From IMG/VR virus record IMGVR_UViG_3300025413_001414, positions 1 to 64,000 of that record: a DNA stretch of 64,000 nucleotides. One strand, written 5' to 3'. This document shows, one piece after another, positions 43,953-51,566 of this stretch. Both the position numbers and the translations under genes were made by a program. How positions within the stretch are numbered: the first letter of the stretch is position 1; each line of letters opens with the position of its first letter. Origin of the DNA: a virus. The notes under the pieces are model-generated. The model did no database searches. It saw only the letters and a list, made by a program, of their open reading frames with translations, and was not told the DNA's origin.

Positions 43953-44195
43953 ATGAGACATATAAAACTATTTGAGGATTTTAAACAAAAAAATATCACA
44001 ACTGATGATATAATTGAATGTATAAATAATGGTGGAGTTTTATATGCAACTATTATTAAAAATTTTCCAGATAATGATCCAGAAATACCATTAAATCCAG
44101 TAAGTGTGGATAATGAAGGAACAGTAACGGTAGAATTAGATGGGAAAAACTATGAGGTTGAATTAAGACATGTAGATAAAATAGAGTGGAGATAA
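43953..44195 (+). CDS. Hypothetical protein with N-terminal tag (80 aa)
   Basis: MRHIKLFEDFKQKN carries the recurring tag with an LxE-D site. The remaining 65 residues are a small beta-rich unit (GTVTVELDGKNYEVELRHV). An ACTAATATATA box is just upstream. It is followed after 22 bases by the 44218 gene. Confidence 0.65.
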   Translation: MRHIKLFEDFKQKNITTDDIIECINNGGVLYATIIKNFPDNDPEIPLNPVSVDNEGTVTVELDGKNYEVELRHVDKIEWR

Positions 44196-44217
44196 TAATA
44201 AAAATAATAAATTAAAT

Positions 44218-44565
44218 ATGGAACTTTTAACTAAATCTGGTGGTTCAGTTGAGCTTGTTGTAAGTAAATCGAGTTTAATTGGAACGAGATTAATATTAAA
44301 TATAGACCAAAGTGCTAACATCAAAAATGGTGAAGGTGAGGCAGCAATTGCTTTAACCTCGGATGAATGTAAAGAATTGATAGCTGGTCTAAATGAATTT
44401 ATTAGATTATTAGAAGGTCAGGATTACGTGCTTACTGCAAAAAGTGTAGTTGATTTAATAGCTCAACCTGAAGTACAAGAAGTTATGAAAAAGTTAGAAG
44501 ATGAAGGTAAGATTAAAAAATTAGAAATAAAAGAAGTACCATTAAGCGCTAGATTAATGAGATAA
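44218..44565 (+). CDS. Hypothetical protein (115 aa)
   Basis: A soluble alpha/beta protein (GGSVELVVSKSSLIGTRLIL, then ALTSDECKELIAGLNEFIRLLE). It is codirectional with the tagged gene before it and convergent with the gene at 44569. No family recognised. Confidence 0.65.
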   Translation: MELLTKSGGSVELVVSKSSLIGTRLILNIDQSANIKNGEGEAAIALTSDECKELIAGLNEFIRLLEGQDYVLTAKSVVDLIAQPEVQEVMKKLEDEGKIKKLEIKEVPLSARLMR

Positions 44566-44568
44566 CTG

Positions 44569-45261
44569 TTAAATTAATATTTTTTCAATCTTTTCATTCC
44601 TTAACTCAGCCATATCTATATCCCAATCACGTAAATAAGAGTGAGGTAGATGATCCCTAAATGATGGTATGAGTTTAGTCCAACGCTCATCTAAAGATGA
44701 ATATTCAAATCTTGCATTAAAGATAAATGAATGATATGGTATCTCAAAATCTTTATAAAAATCATCTAAGAAATTAACAAACTCTTCCAATATTTTTTGT
44801 TCTGAATCATAGTTTTCATTTTCATCATCAACCAATCCCAATTGACTATTTGGAGTATAAAAAGTTACTTCATCACGAACATCATCTAAGACATGTGAAT
44901 TACCAAAAGGTCTTTTATAACACATCATAATTGCATTATCTTTATAATCATCAAAGTCAAGGTATAAAAAACGAAGTAATCCCATATGATAATCCTTGAT
45001 ATTATGTTTATCTAAAGTGGATTGAGAGGGTTTACCTATCATACTAATGAACTGCATGCAAACAAATAAACGAGAGAGTTCTTCTATGTCTTTAATATGC
45101 GGATTATCTGATAGCTTCCAAACAAGTTGAGGACTATAATAGCTTGATTCTGATTTGCTAGAGACCAAACTATTTATCTTCTCAATATCACTATCTGTAA
45201 TAGAGAATTTTTGGTCTTTGACCAGTCCGTAATTTCCGTAAAAATAAGCTGAATTATACAT
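44569..45261 (-). CDS. Hypothetical protein with shared C-terminal motif (230 aa)
   Basis: An aromatic and acidic soluble protein without known motifs. Its last residues MAELRNEKIEKILI are the best example of the recurring C-terminal helix. The structured RNA at 45273-45470 ends 12 bases before its ATG, so the RNA could be either an independent transcript or a leader that controls this gene. Confidence 0.65.
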   Translation of the reverse strand: MYNSAYFYGNYGLVKDQKFSITDSDIEKINSLVSSKSESSYYSPQLVWKLSDNPHIKDIEELSRLFVCMQFISMIGKPSQSTLDKHNIKDYHMGLLRFLYLDFDDYKDNAIMMCYKRPFGNSHVLDDVRDEVTFYTPNSQLGLVDDENENYDSEQKILEEFVNFLDDFYKDFEIPYHSFIFNARFEYSSLDERWTKLIPSFRDHLPHSYLRDWDIDMAELRNEKIEKILI

Positions 45262-45272
45262 AAATTTTATTT

Positions 45273-45470
45273 AAAAACAACAGCCCCGTTACGGTAGTAA
45301 TCAGAGGTCCGGTCTTGTCGAAAGATAATTAGTCTTCCCCAGGTTAACCTGACTAAATCTGTTTAGACATCAGTGTAACGACTGACCAAAGTGAGTTTCA
45401 CTACCTACAAAGCTTTAAAACGGAGTATGAATCCCGTTGCATCATTGTTGTCCTACAGATAACTGTTGTT
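45273..45470 (-). ncRNA. Unclassified structured RNA with its own promoter
   Basis: About 200 nt of markedly less AT-rich sequence. The minus-strand RNA has three nested long-range helices: AACAACAG with CTGTTGTT (ends), CTCCGTT with AACGGGG, and GGTAGT with ACTACC. Local hairpins inside include AGTGA/TCACT, TCAGT/ACTGA and TTAGTC/GACTAA. A TATATTTG promoter box ends five bases upstream, and a T-run follows the closing helix. It is not a tRNA. I see no tmRNA, 6S or SRP signature. Confidence 0.65.
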
Positions 45471-45474
45471 ATCA

Positions 45475-45482
45475 CAAATATA
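45475..45482 (-). promoter_or_regulatory. Host-like -7 box for the structured RNA
   Basis: The minus strand reads TATATTTG immediately before the predicted RNA start. Upstream TTTCATTTAATTTTG supplies a T-rich -33 side. Confidence 0.55.
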
Positions 45483-45499
45483 CAAAATTAAATGAAATA

Positions 45500-45529
45500 A
45501 AAAAATAGGAACCGAAGTTCCTATTTTTT
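45500..45529 (-). terminator. Rho-independent terminator of the VWA gene
   Basis: Stem AATAGGAAC/GTTCCTATT with a CGAA/TTCG loop and T7 on the minus strand. Confidence 0.88.
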
Positions 45530-47048
45530 ACTTATCATCATTTTCCAAAACAATCTGTTTTACTTTACCATTTGAACGAGCGATTGGAACTTTAGTACCA
45601 ACAGATATCATCAAGACATTACCTTTAACTTTTGACAAATCAAGTGAGTCAGTATAACCATCTGTTAACAGAATTGTTGCGTATTGGTTGAAGTGTTCTA
45701 CTACATAGTCAAATCCAGTTTGCATTATTGTACCTCCAAGTCCGCGAATTGGAACTTTATCCAATCCTTTCTTATTCTTGATATTTTTAACCCATTTGAT
45801 TTCAGTATCACTTTCAATCAAATTGATTTCAATATCGTTACGATATACATAAGAAAGAACTCTTTCAAAAGTGCCAGATCCACCCATACTTCCTGATGTA
45901 TCAAGAATAACGTTAATCTTTGTTTTAATCTTACGGTTACCTTTCAAACCAGGCACTTGACGACGATTAGGTTTAACAATAGTCTTTTGTTTTTTAGTAC
46001 CAAAGATTTCATTAGCGATTGAACGCTTGATATGTTTCAAATAATCTTTCCTTTTCTTACGAAGCTTATTCAAAGTCTGTTCGATGTTTCCTACTTGAAG
46101 GCCACGAGCCTGTAATCTTTCCATCACATCTTTTACCATAGACTCTCTCATTTCCTCCGGAATTTCATCACCCATGTGGACGTCCATGTATTGACCTTGA
46201 GTATTCTCCATGTTGTCAAAGATTTGATCCAATGACCAAGTATCAATAGTTCCTTTGTCATTTTTCGGATCTTTACCATAAGGGCCATAAGAAGATTTAC
46301 CTTGAGAATCTTTACCATCTTGACCACCACTTCCACCACAATCTGGACAAGGTTCGCCTTTACCATGTTGATGACCTTGACCATTTTGATTCTGACCATT
46401 CTGATCTTGTTGACCATCTTGACCACTCTGACCTTGACCATCTTGTGGCTGAGCTTCACCTTGATCTTGTTGAGGTTGACCTTGTTGATTCTTTTGACCC
46501 TCTTGTTTTTGACCAGTACCGTTACAAGTCTTACACTGGCCGTTTTTCTTTTGTTTCTTTTTGTGCTCGTCTTGTTTATCACGAAGCCACTCATAAACTT
46601 CTTCAAAGATTAATTTACCAGTATATTCTTTAGGAATAAACAAAGCCATGTTCTTACCATTTTCATCCTTAGGAATTTCAATGAAAGAATTTGGAATATC
46701 TTCCCAGATGATATGATTGATAATCATATCTTGAGCGATATTAGAAAGTTGATGGTCGTATTGACCAGTAATAGTACGTTTAGGGTGATTCCACAAAAGG
46801 TGGAAATCTTCGTGTAGAGTAATGAAGTTAACCTCTTTTTGAGACATCTTCTCCAAGAACTCTGAATTGTAATAGAATTGCATACCCTTTGCAGTCATAT
46901 TTACACCACAAGTAGGTACTGCTTTATTATTTTCGTGGAAGTTAATGAAAAGATTGAACGTTCCATAATATGGTAGGTTCACTTTTGTATCAATCAACAT
47001 AATCTGTATAGATTCCATTAATTTCTCGTGAATGTTCTTTAATTGCAT
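45528..47048 (-). CDS. VWA-domain protein with metallopeptidase-like N-terminus
   Basis: A 506-residue protein of the DUF2201 type. An HEDFH (79-83) HExxH motif lies in a peptidase-like domain, then a Q/G/D-rich low-complexity region (about 165-270) that includes two CxxCxGxG units (CKTCNGTG, CPDCGGSG). A C-terminal VWA domain has the MIDAS motif DTSGSMG. VWA proteins of this type pair with MoxR ATPases; the one at 33310 shares its codon use and promoter class. Together they may remodel or insert metal into a target complex. TATCTTTG lies upstream. Confidence 0.85.
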   Translation of the reverse strand: MQLKNIHEKLMESIQIMLIDTKVNLPYYGTFNLFINFHENNKAVPTCGVNMTAKGMQFYYNSEFLEKMSQKEVNFITLHEDFHLLWNHPKRTITGQYDHQLSNIAQDMIINHIIWEDIPNSFIEIPKDENGKNMALFIPKEYTGKLIFEEVYEWLRDKQDEHKKKQKKNGQCKTCNGTGQKQEGQKNQQGQPQQDQGEAQPQDGQGQSGQDGQQDQNGQNQNGQGHQHGKGEPCPDCGGSGGQDGKDSQGKSSYGPYGKDPKNDKGTIDTWSLDQIFDNMENTQGQYMDVHMGDEIPEEMRESMVKDVMERLQARGLQVGNIEQTLNKLRKKRKDYLKHIKRSIANEIFGTKKQKTIVKPNRRQVPGLKGNRKIKTKINVILDTSGSMGGSGTFERVLSYVYRNDIEINLIESDTEIKWVKNIKNKKGLDKVPIRGLGGTIMQTGFDYVVEHFNQYATILLTDGYTDSLDLSKVKGNVLMISVGTKVPIARSNGKVKQIVLENDDK

Positions 47049-47071
47049 ACGGTATATATTATTTATTTATA

Positions 47072-47103
47072 CAAAGATACAAAATATTTATGAAACTAAA
47101 AAA
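47072..47103 (-). promoter_or_regulatory. Extended host-like promoter of the VWA gene
   Basis: TATCTTTG (47072-47079) with GTTTC at the same distance as in the promoters at 37266 and 49408. It is 24 bases before the ATG. Confidence 0.7.
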
Positions 47104-47180
47104 TATTTTACTTAAAAGTCAACTTTACATATTAGGGATAATGTAATTATCCATATATAGATATAAACAAAGTTAATAAA

Positions 47181-49016
47181 ATGGTATTAGATAAAAAAAT
47201 AAAAGTTAAAATAAACAAAAAAAATATTTCACATTATATTCAATTTTATCCATCAATAAAATTAAAGGATATTATTGAGGTTGATGTTGAGAATCATTTA
47301 ATGAAAGGAAGTAATCAAAAAATAAACGTCCAATGTGATATCTGTGGAATTGCTAGGTTTATAAATTTCCAATCATATAATATTAATTTAAATTCTTGCC
47401 CGGAATATCCAATTTATACTTGTGATAAATGTTCTCATATTAAAATAAAAGAGTATAATAAGAAAAAATATGGCGTAGAATATTATTCAAAAACTAAGGA
47501 ATATTCAGAAAAGTTTAAGAGTACAATGATTGAAAAATATGGAGTAGAATATGCTTTACAAAGTGATGAATTAAAAAAAAGGCAAATAAATAATAATTTA
47601 GAAAAATATGGTAAAAAAAATGTTTTTCAAGTTGATAAAATTAAAGATAAAATTAAAGAGTATAATAAGGAGAAATATGGTGTAGAACATTATTCAAAAA
47701 CTAAGGAATATTCAGAAAAGTTTAAGAACATAATGATTGAAAAACATGGGGTTGAAAGTCCACTTCAAGGTGGGAGTGTCTCAAGAGAAAAGGCTAAAAA
47801 TACGATGTTAAATAAATATGGAGTTGATGTATATGCAAAAAGTAGTGAATTTTTAGAAAAGGTTAAAATAACCAATATGAAAAAATATGGAGTTGAGTGG
47901 ATAATGAAATCAGATATTTTTAAAGACAAAAGCAAAAAATCTATTAAAAATAGATATGGTGTTGATAATATAGCTAAATACGAGAAGCATAGAAAGGATT
48001 TTAAAATATCTAACGATCCAAATTATATAAAATATGTAAACGAAGGCATATCGCTATTAAAATGTAACAAAGGACATGAATTTGAGATACCATCACATAT
48101 CTATTATAATAGAAGTAAATATAAAATAAATTTATGTACAATGTGTAATCCAGTTGGCGAAAGTTCATCTATAAAGGAAAACGAACTATTTGATTTTATA
48201 TGCAATAACTATAGAGGAGAAATAATAAATTCATATAGGGATAAAAAGGAAATTGATATTTATTTACCAGAATTAAAATTAGGATTTGAATTTAATGGAT
48301 TATTCTGGCATTCAGAATTATATAAGGAAAAAAACTATCACTTAGATAAAACAATTTTATTTAAGGACAAAGGTATAAGCTTATTTCATGTATGGGAGGA
48401 TGATTGGATGTATAAACAGGATATAGTTAAATCGATGATTTTAAACAAATTAGGTGAAACTCCTAGTAGAATATTTGCTAGAAAATGTGAAATTAAAGAA
48501 GTTACTGATAGTAAATTAGTTAGATATTTCCTAAATAAAAATCATATTCAAGGATTTGTTGGATCAAAAATAAAATTAGGGTTATATTATAATGACGAAT
48601 TAGTTAGCTTAATGACATTCGGTAATTTACGAAGATCTTTAGGCCAAAAAAGCAGTGAAGGATCATATGAATTATTAAGATTCTGCAACAAATTAAATAC
48701 CAATGTTATTGGTGGTGCTTCTAAATTACTCAAATATTTTTTAAAATTTAATAATGTCAGGGAAATTATTAGTTATAGTGATTTAAGTAGATCTAATGGT
48801 AATATGTATCAACAATTAGGATTTAAATTACAACATAATTCTAATCCTAATTATTATTACATTATTGGTGGTATTAGAAAACATAGATTTGGATTTAGAA
48901 AAGATGAATTAGTTAAGGATGGATTTGATCCGAATAAAACTGAAATTCAAATAATGAATGAAAGAGGTTATTATAGGATTTTTGATTGTGGAATGCAAAA
49001 ATGGGTATTAAATTAG
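47181..49016 (+). CDS. KYGV-repeat homing endonuclease, paralogue 3
   Basis: A 611-residue protein with N-terminal zinc ligands (CDICGIARF, CDKCSH), about eight KYGV units between 95 and 275 (KKYGVEYYSKT, EKYGVEYALQS, EKYGKKNVFQV), then the nuclease signature EIDIYLPELK-LGFEFNGLFWHSE and HVWEDDW. Two repeat blocks (EYSEKFK, KYGVE-YYSKTK) are nearly identical within the protein, showing recent internal duplication. It fills the gap between divergently placed minus-strand operons. Confidence 0.8.
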   Translation: MVLDKKIKVKINKKNISHYIQFYPSIKLKDIIEVDVENHLMKGSNQKINVQCDICGIARFINFQSYNINLNSCPEYPIYTCDKCSHIKIKEYNKKKYGVEYYSKTKEYSEKFKSTMIEKYGVEYALQSDELKKRQINNNLEKYGKKNVFQVDKIKDKIKEYNKEKYGVEHYSKTKEYSEKFKNIMIEKHGVESPLQGGSVSREKAKNTMLNKYGVDVYAKSSEFLEKVKITNMKKYGVEWIMKSDIFKDKSKKSIKNRYGVDNIAKYEKHRKDFKISNDPNYIKYVNEGISLLKCNKGHEFEIPSHIYYNRSKYKINLCTMCNPVGESSSIKENELFDFICNNYRGEIINSYRDKKEIDIYLPELKLGFEFNGLFWHSELYKEKNYHLDKTILFKDKGISLFHVWEDDWMYKQDIVKSMILNKLGETPSRIFARKCEIKEVTDSKLVRYFLNKNHIQGFVGSKIKLGLYYNDELVSLMTFGNLRRSLGQKSSEGSYELLRFCNKLNTNVIGGASKLLKYFLKFNNVREIISYSDLSRSNGNMYQQLGFKLQHNSNPNYYYIIGGIRKHRFGFRKDELVKDGFDPNKTEIQIMNERGYYRIFDCGMQKWVLN

Positions 49017-49043
49017 ACTTGAATTTACAATTCAATAATCCAG

Positions 49044-49403
49044 TCAAGCCCAGCCTGAATCCAACGTTTCATTTTCCACTACTGATTTAGCCGATATGAA
49101 ATCATTATTTTTTAAATATGACTTGATTTTATCTAAATTTTGAGGAGTAATCCATTTTATAAATATTGTTGAATTACGATGTGAATTATAACGACTACGA
49201 AGGTCGAAACTTGTAATTTTACTAATTAAATTTTCCAAGCCTTCGGTGGTTTCCCAATCACTACAAACATTATAACCCTCTAAACCTAAATCATCATAGA
49301 TACCAAGAATTAATATGTAATTTTTATGAAATTCAACTTGCTCAGGGGTTCTTAATAGAACTGAAATTGAAATATCTCTCTTGATTGGAGTTAGTGTATC
49401 CAT
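49044..49403 (-). CDS. Hypothetical protein (119 aa)
   Basis: An alpha/beta protein (SISVLLRTPEQVEFHKNYIL, STIFIKWITPQNLDKI) with no recognised family. It has a very short leader: the -7 box TATCTTTG ends four bases before the ATG, with the TTTGGTGGTTTC box inside the 3' end of the upstream gene. Confidence 0.65.
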   Translation of the reverse strand: MDTLTPIKRDISISVLLRTPEQVEFHKNYILILGIYDDLGLEGYNVCSDWETTEGLENLISKITSFDLRSRYNSHRNSTIFIKWITPQNLDKIKSYLKNNDFISAKSVVENETLDSGWA

Positions 49404-49407
49404 CTCA

Positions 49408-49439
49408 CAAAGATACTAAACTTTTTTGAAACCACCAAA
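49408..49439 (-). promoter_or_regulatory. Extended host-like promoter inside an upstream coding end
   Basis: TTTGGTGGTTTC (49428-49439), 12 bases, TATCTTTG (49408-49415). The first box encodes the FGGF of the EFGGFKKV tail of the membrane protein. Confidence 0.82.
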
Positions 49440-49982
49440 TTCAATAATCCAGTAGTTCCAACCTATCATAATCATCGAGTGTATTGTTTCTGATATAGCC
49501 ATACCATGAAAAAATTTAATAACTGATAGAGGTAATAACACCATCACTATTGAAAATATTAAATTAGTTTTCCAAACTCTTAATGGAATTTTGTTGTAGT
49601 TAAAATGTGCAAAAAGAAAAATAGCTAGTGGATATCCAAAAAAATAATACACAGCTAATATATTGTGTATGTAATATCTCATACTAAATAATCCAACTAA
49701 AAAAAGAGAAGCGTTGAGTGATATGAAAAATAAAATAATCAATTTTTTAAATACAAGATTATTAAAAGAATTTATATAAGTATAGACATTATACATCATT
49801 GATATTGATAGTATAATAAGTGAAGCATTCCATATCCAAGGATGACTTGATTTTGTTCCCCAATATGAAAGTTGTATATCTGTAAATTTAAAATTAGCAG
49901 TAAAGAAAAAGTATAAAAATATAGCAAAGAATACCACAGTAGAAAATACTACTTGCAACATTCTAATTTTTTTGAGGTACAT
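49416..49982 (-). CDS. Polytopic membrane protein (188 aa)
   Basis: About six hydrophobic segments (for example 9-27, 50-66, 82-100, 108-126 and 137-155) separated by short loops make this an integral inner-membrane protein. No transporter signature is visible. It could be a superinfection-exclusion or holin-related factor, but this is speculation. Its 3' end holds the promoter of the next gene. Confidence 0.75.
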   Translation of the reverse strand: MYLKKIRMLQVVFSTVVFFAIFLYFFFTANFKFTDIQLSYWGTKSSHPWIWNASLIILSISMMYNVYTYINSFNNLVFKKLIILFFISLNASLFLVGLFSMRYYIHNILAVYYFFGYPLAIFLFAHFNYNKIPLRVWKTNLIFSIVMVLLPLSVIKFFHGMAISETIHSMIMIGWNYWIIEFGGFKKV

Positions 49983-49998
49983 TAATTCCTTATTTTAA

Positions 49999-50613
49999 TT
50001 ATAATTTAATTTTAATAGTGTTACCAGAAAATGAAATATATTCAATTCCTAGGTTTTTTACTTCTGCTTCTAAATTGAATTTATCAACCATACTCAATCC
50101 ATTATTTTTATAAACAATAGATTTTTCAGGCTTGTCACCTTCAAGAGAATACTTAGATTCTTCTATTAATTTTTCTTCAATTTGAAATCTTTTGAAAATA
50201 CCCTCAAGCTTCTTTTCTAATTCTTCTTTTTCTTCATCAGTTGCTGCAGATTCATTAATTAATTCAAAAAGTGAATCTAATCTTTCAAAGTATTCGCTTT
50301 CCATCATTTTCTTGGTAAGAATCTCATGAATATCATTTGCAACATTATCAATTAAAGATACTCTTTCAATTTTATCAGAATTTTCATTTAAAGGATTGGT
50401 AAGGTAATTCCACTTAACAAAATTACCATTCAAGTCCTTTTTAGAAATTTCTACTTTAACAGTAGCTTCTTTTTTCTCACCAAGATACTGAACATAGTCA
50501 GTAGCATTGATTTCGAAATAAAAATCTCCTTTTCTATTCTTTTCGGAAATTTCAACCTGACTGAAAAGATTTTTTAAATTAAAATCTATTTTGTTGATGT
50601 TTTCTTTAATCAT
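49999..50613 (-). CDS. Hypothetical protein (204 aa)
   Basis: An acidic soluble protein, beta-rich at first (GDFYFEINATDYVQYLG), then helical (EEKEELEKKLEGIFKRF). It follows the 50618 gene by four bases. No family recognised. Confidence 0.65.
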   Translation of the reverse strand: MIKENINKIDFNLKNLFSQVEISEKNRKGDFYFEINATDYVQYLGEKKEATVKVEISKKDLNGNFVKWNYLTNPLNENSDKIERVSLIDNVANDIHEILTKKMMESEYFERLDSLFELINESAATDEEKEELEKKLEGIFKRFQIEEKLIEESKYSLEGDKPEKSIVYKNNGLSMVDKFNLEAEVKNLGIEYISFSGNTIKIKL

Positions 50614-50617
50614 ATAA

Positions 50618-50926
50618 TTATAACATTTTTTTTAATTCATTAACAACCCAATCATACTGCCCATCACTTAGTTCATCACCTACTTCTAATATAATATCTT
50701 CCATAAACTCTGCTTTATAGTCTTTATCATTAGTAGTAATAAAATCATTTATCATACCATTTAAATCCGCACTACCAAATGATCCTAGAAAGGTTATAAC
50801 ATCACTTTCCTGACTCACATCATCATTATCATCGTAGTTTTCTTTGATATACATATCAAATTTAGTAATAATACTTTCTTTGTATAGTGGAAGCCCAGCA
50901 TGTTTTGTTTTCTTCTTTTTTGCCAT
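50618..50926 (-). CDS. Hypothetical small protein (102 aa)
   Basis: MAKKKKTKHAGLPLYKES at the preferred start (50926) is basic, and the remainder is acidic and helical (MINDFITTNDKDYKAEFMED). Two extra codons upstream (from 50932) are possible. It is in operon with 49999. No family recognised. Confidence 0.65.
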   Translation of the reverse strand: MAKKKKTKHAGLPLYKESIITKFDMYIKENYDDNDDVSQESDVITFLGSFGSADLNGMINDFITTNDKDYKAEFMEDIILEVGDELSDGQYDWVVNELKKML

Positions 50927-50940
50927 GTACATATATATAA

Positions 50941-50969
50941 AAAAAGTGAAATCATAATTTCACTTTTTA
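50941..50969 (-). terminator. Rho-independent terminator
   Basis: Stem AAAAAGTGAAAT/ATTTCACTTTTT at the end of the 50967 gene on the minus strand. It overlaps that gene's stop. Confidence 0.82.
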
Positions 50970-51557
50970 TATTATAATAACCGATTCTAATTCTGTTCTT
51001 TTTTTTGATTCTAATGAATTCATTCTTTTATCAAGTTCCCTATCAAATAGCATAGACATTTCATCAGCATACTTTTGAGGTATAAAAACTTGATAGTATA
51101 AAATTCTTTTTGGGGTATCCATAACAGTTAAGTTAATATCAGTTCTATTTTTAAGAATCATAAGTAATGTTCCTTTCTGAATAAATCTTGTATAGGTTAA
51201 AAGATTTGAATTAAGAAAAGTAGTAGGATCTTTCAAAAGTGTATTCCACGATTGAATTGACTTTTGTTGCATTGAGTTTATCTCAACTTTATCATCATAA
51301 ACTTTAGTTTCAAGTTTAGAAAAAATTGAATTCAATTTTGATAAATTTCTTAGTAGAAAAAATTTAAAGATTAAAGGTGTCTTGAACTTCAATTTATAAA
51401 TCACAAATAACAACACTGAGTAAGCAAGAAAGTAATAACCAAGTGGTATCATATACCAATCTTTATCACCTGCTCGAAATGTGTGCTCAACTCCAGATGT
51501 TATAAAAGATAGGATACTGGAAATTATAACAATAAGTAAGAATAAAACTATATACAT
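50967..51557 (-). CDS. Membrane protein with soluble C-terminus (196 aa)
   Basis: Two transmembrane segments (1-19, and about 37-56) are followed by some 130 mostly soluble residues (LNSIFSKLETKVYDDKVEIN). The layout is somewhat LemA-like but without its motifs. It lies nine bases after the 51567 gene. Function unknown. Confidence 0.65.
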   Translation of the reverse strand: MYIVLFLLIVIISSILSFITSGVEHTFRAGDKDWYMIPLGYYFLAYSVLLFVIYKLKFKTPLIFKFFLLRNLSKLNSIFSKLETKVYDDKVEINSMQQKSIQSWNTLLKDPTTFLNSNLLTYTRFIQKGTLLMILKNRTDINLTVMDTPKRILYYQVFIPQKYADEMSMLFDRELDKRMNSLESKKRTELESVIII

Positions 51558-51566
51558 AAATTAAAT

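Noticed and set aside
45273-45470. tmRNA or tRNA for the structured RNA
   Set aside because: No TTCRANY T-loop next to a 7-bp acceptor, no CCA end, no tag-peptide frame, and only about 200 nt.
46148-46613. Long open frames on both strands inside the VWA gene
   Set aside because: They come from the Q/G-rich repeat region read in other frames, giving low-complexity K/V or L/T strings.
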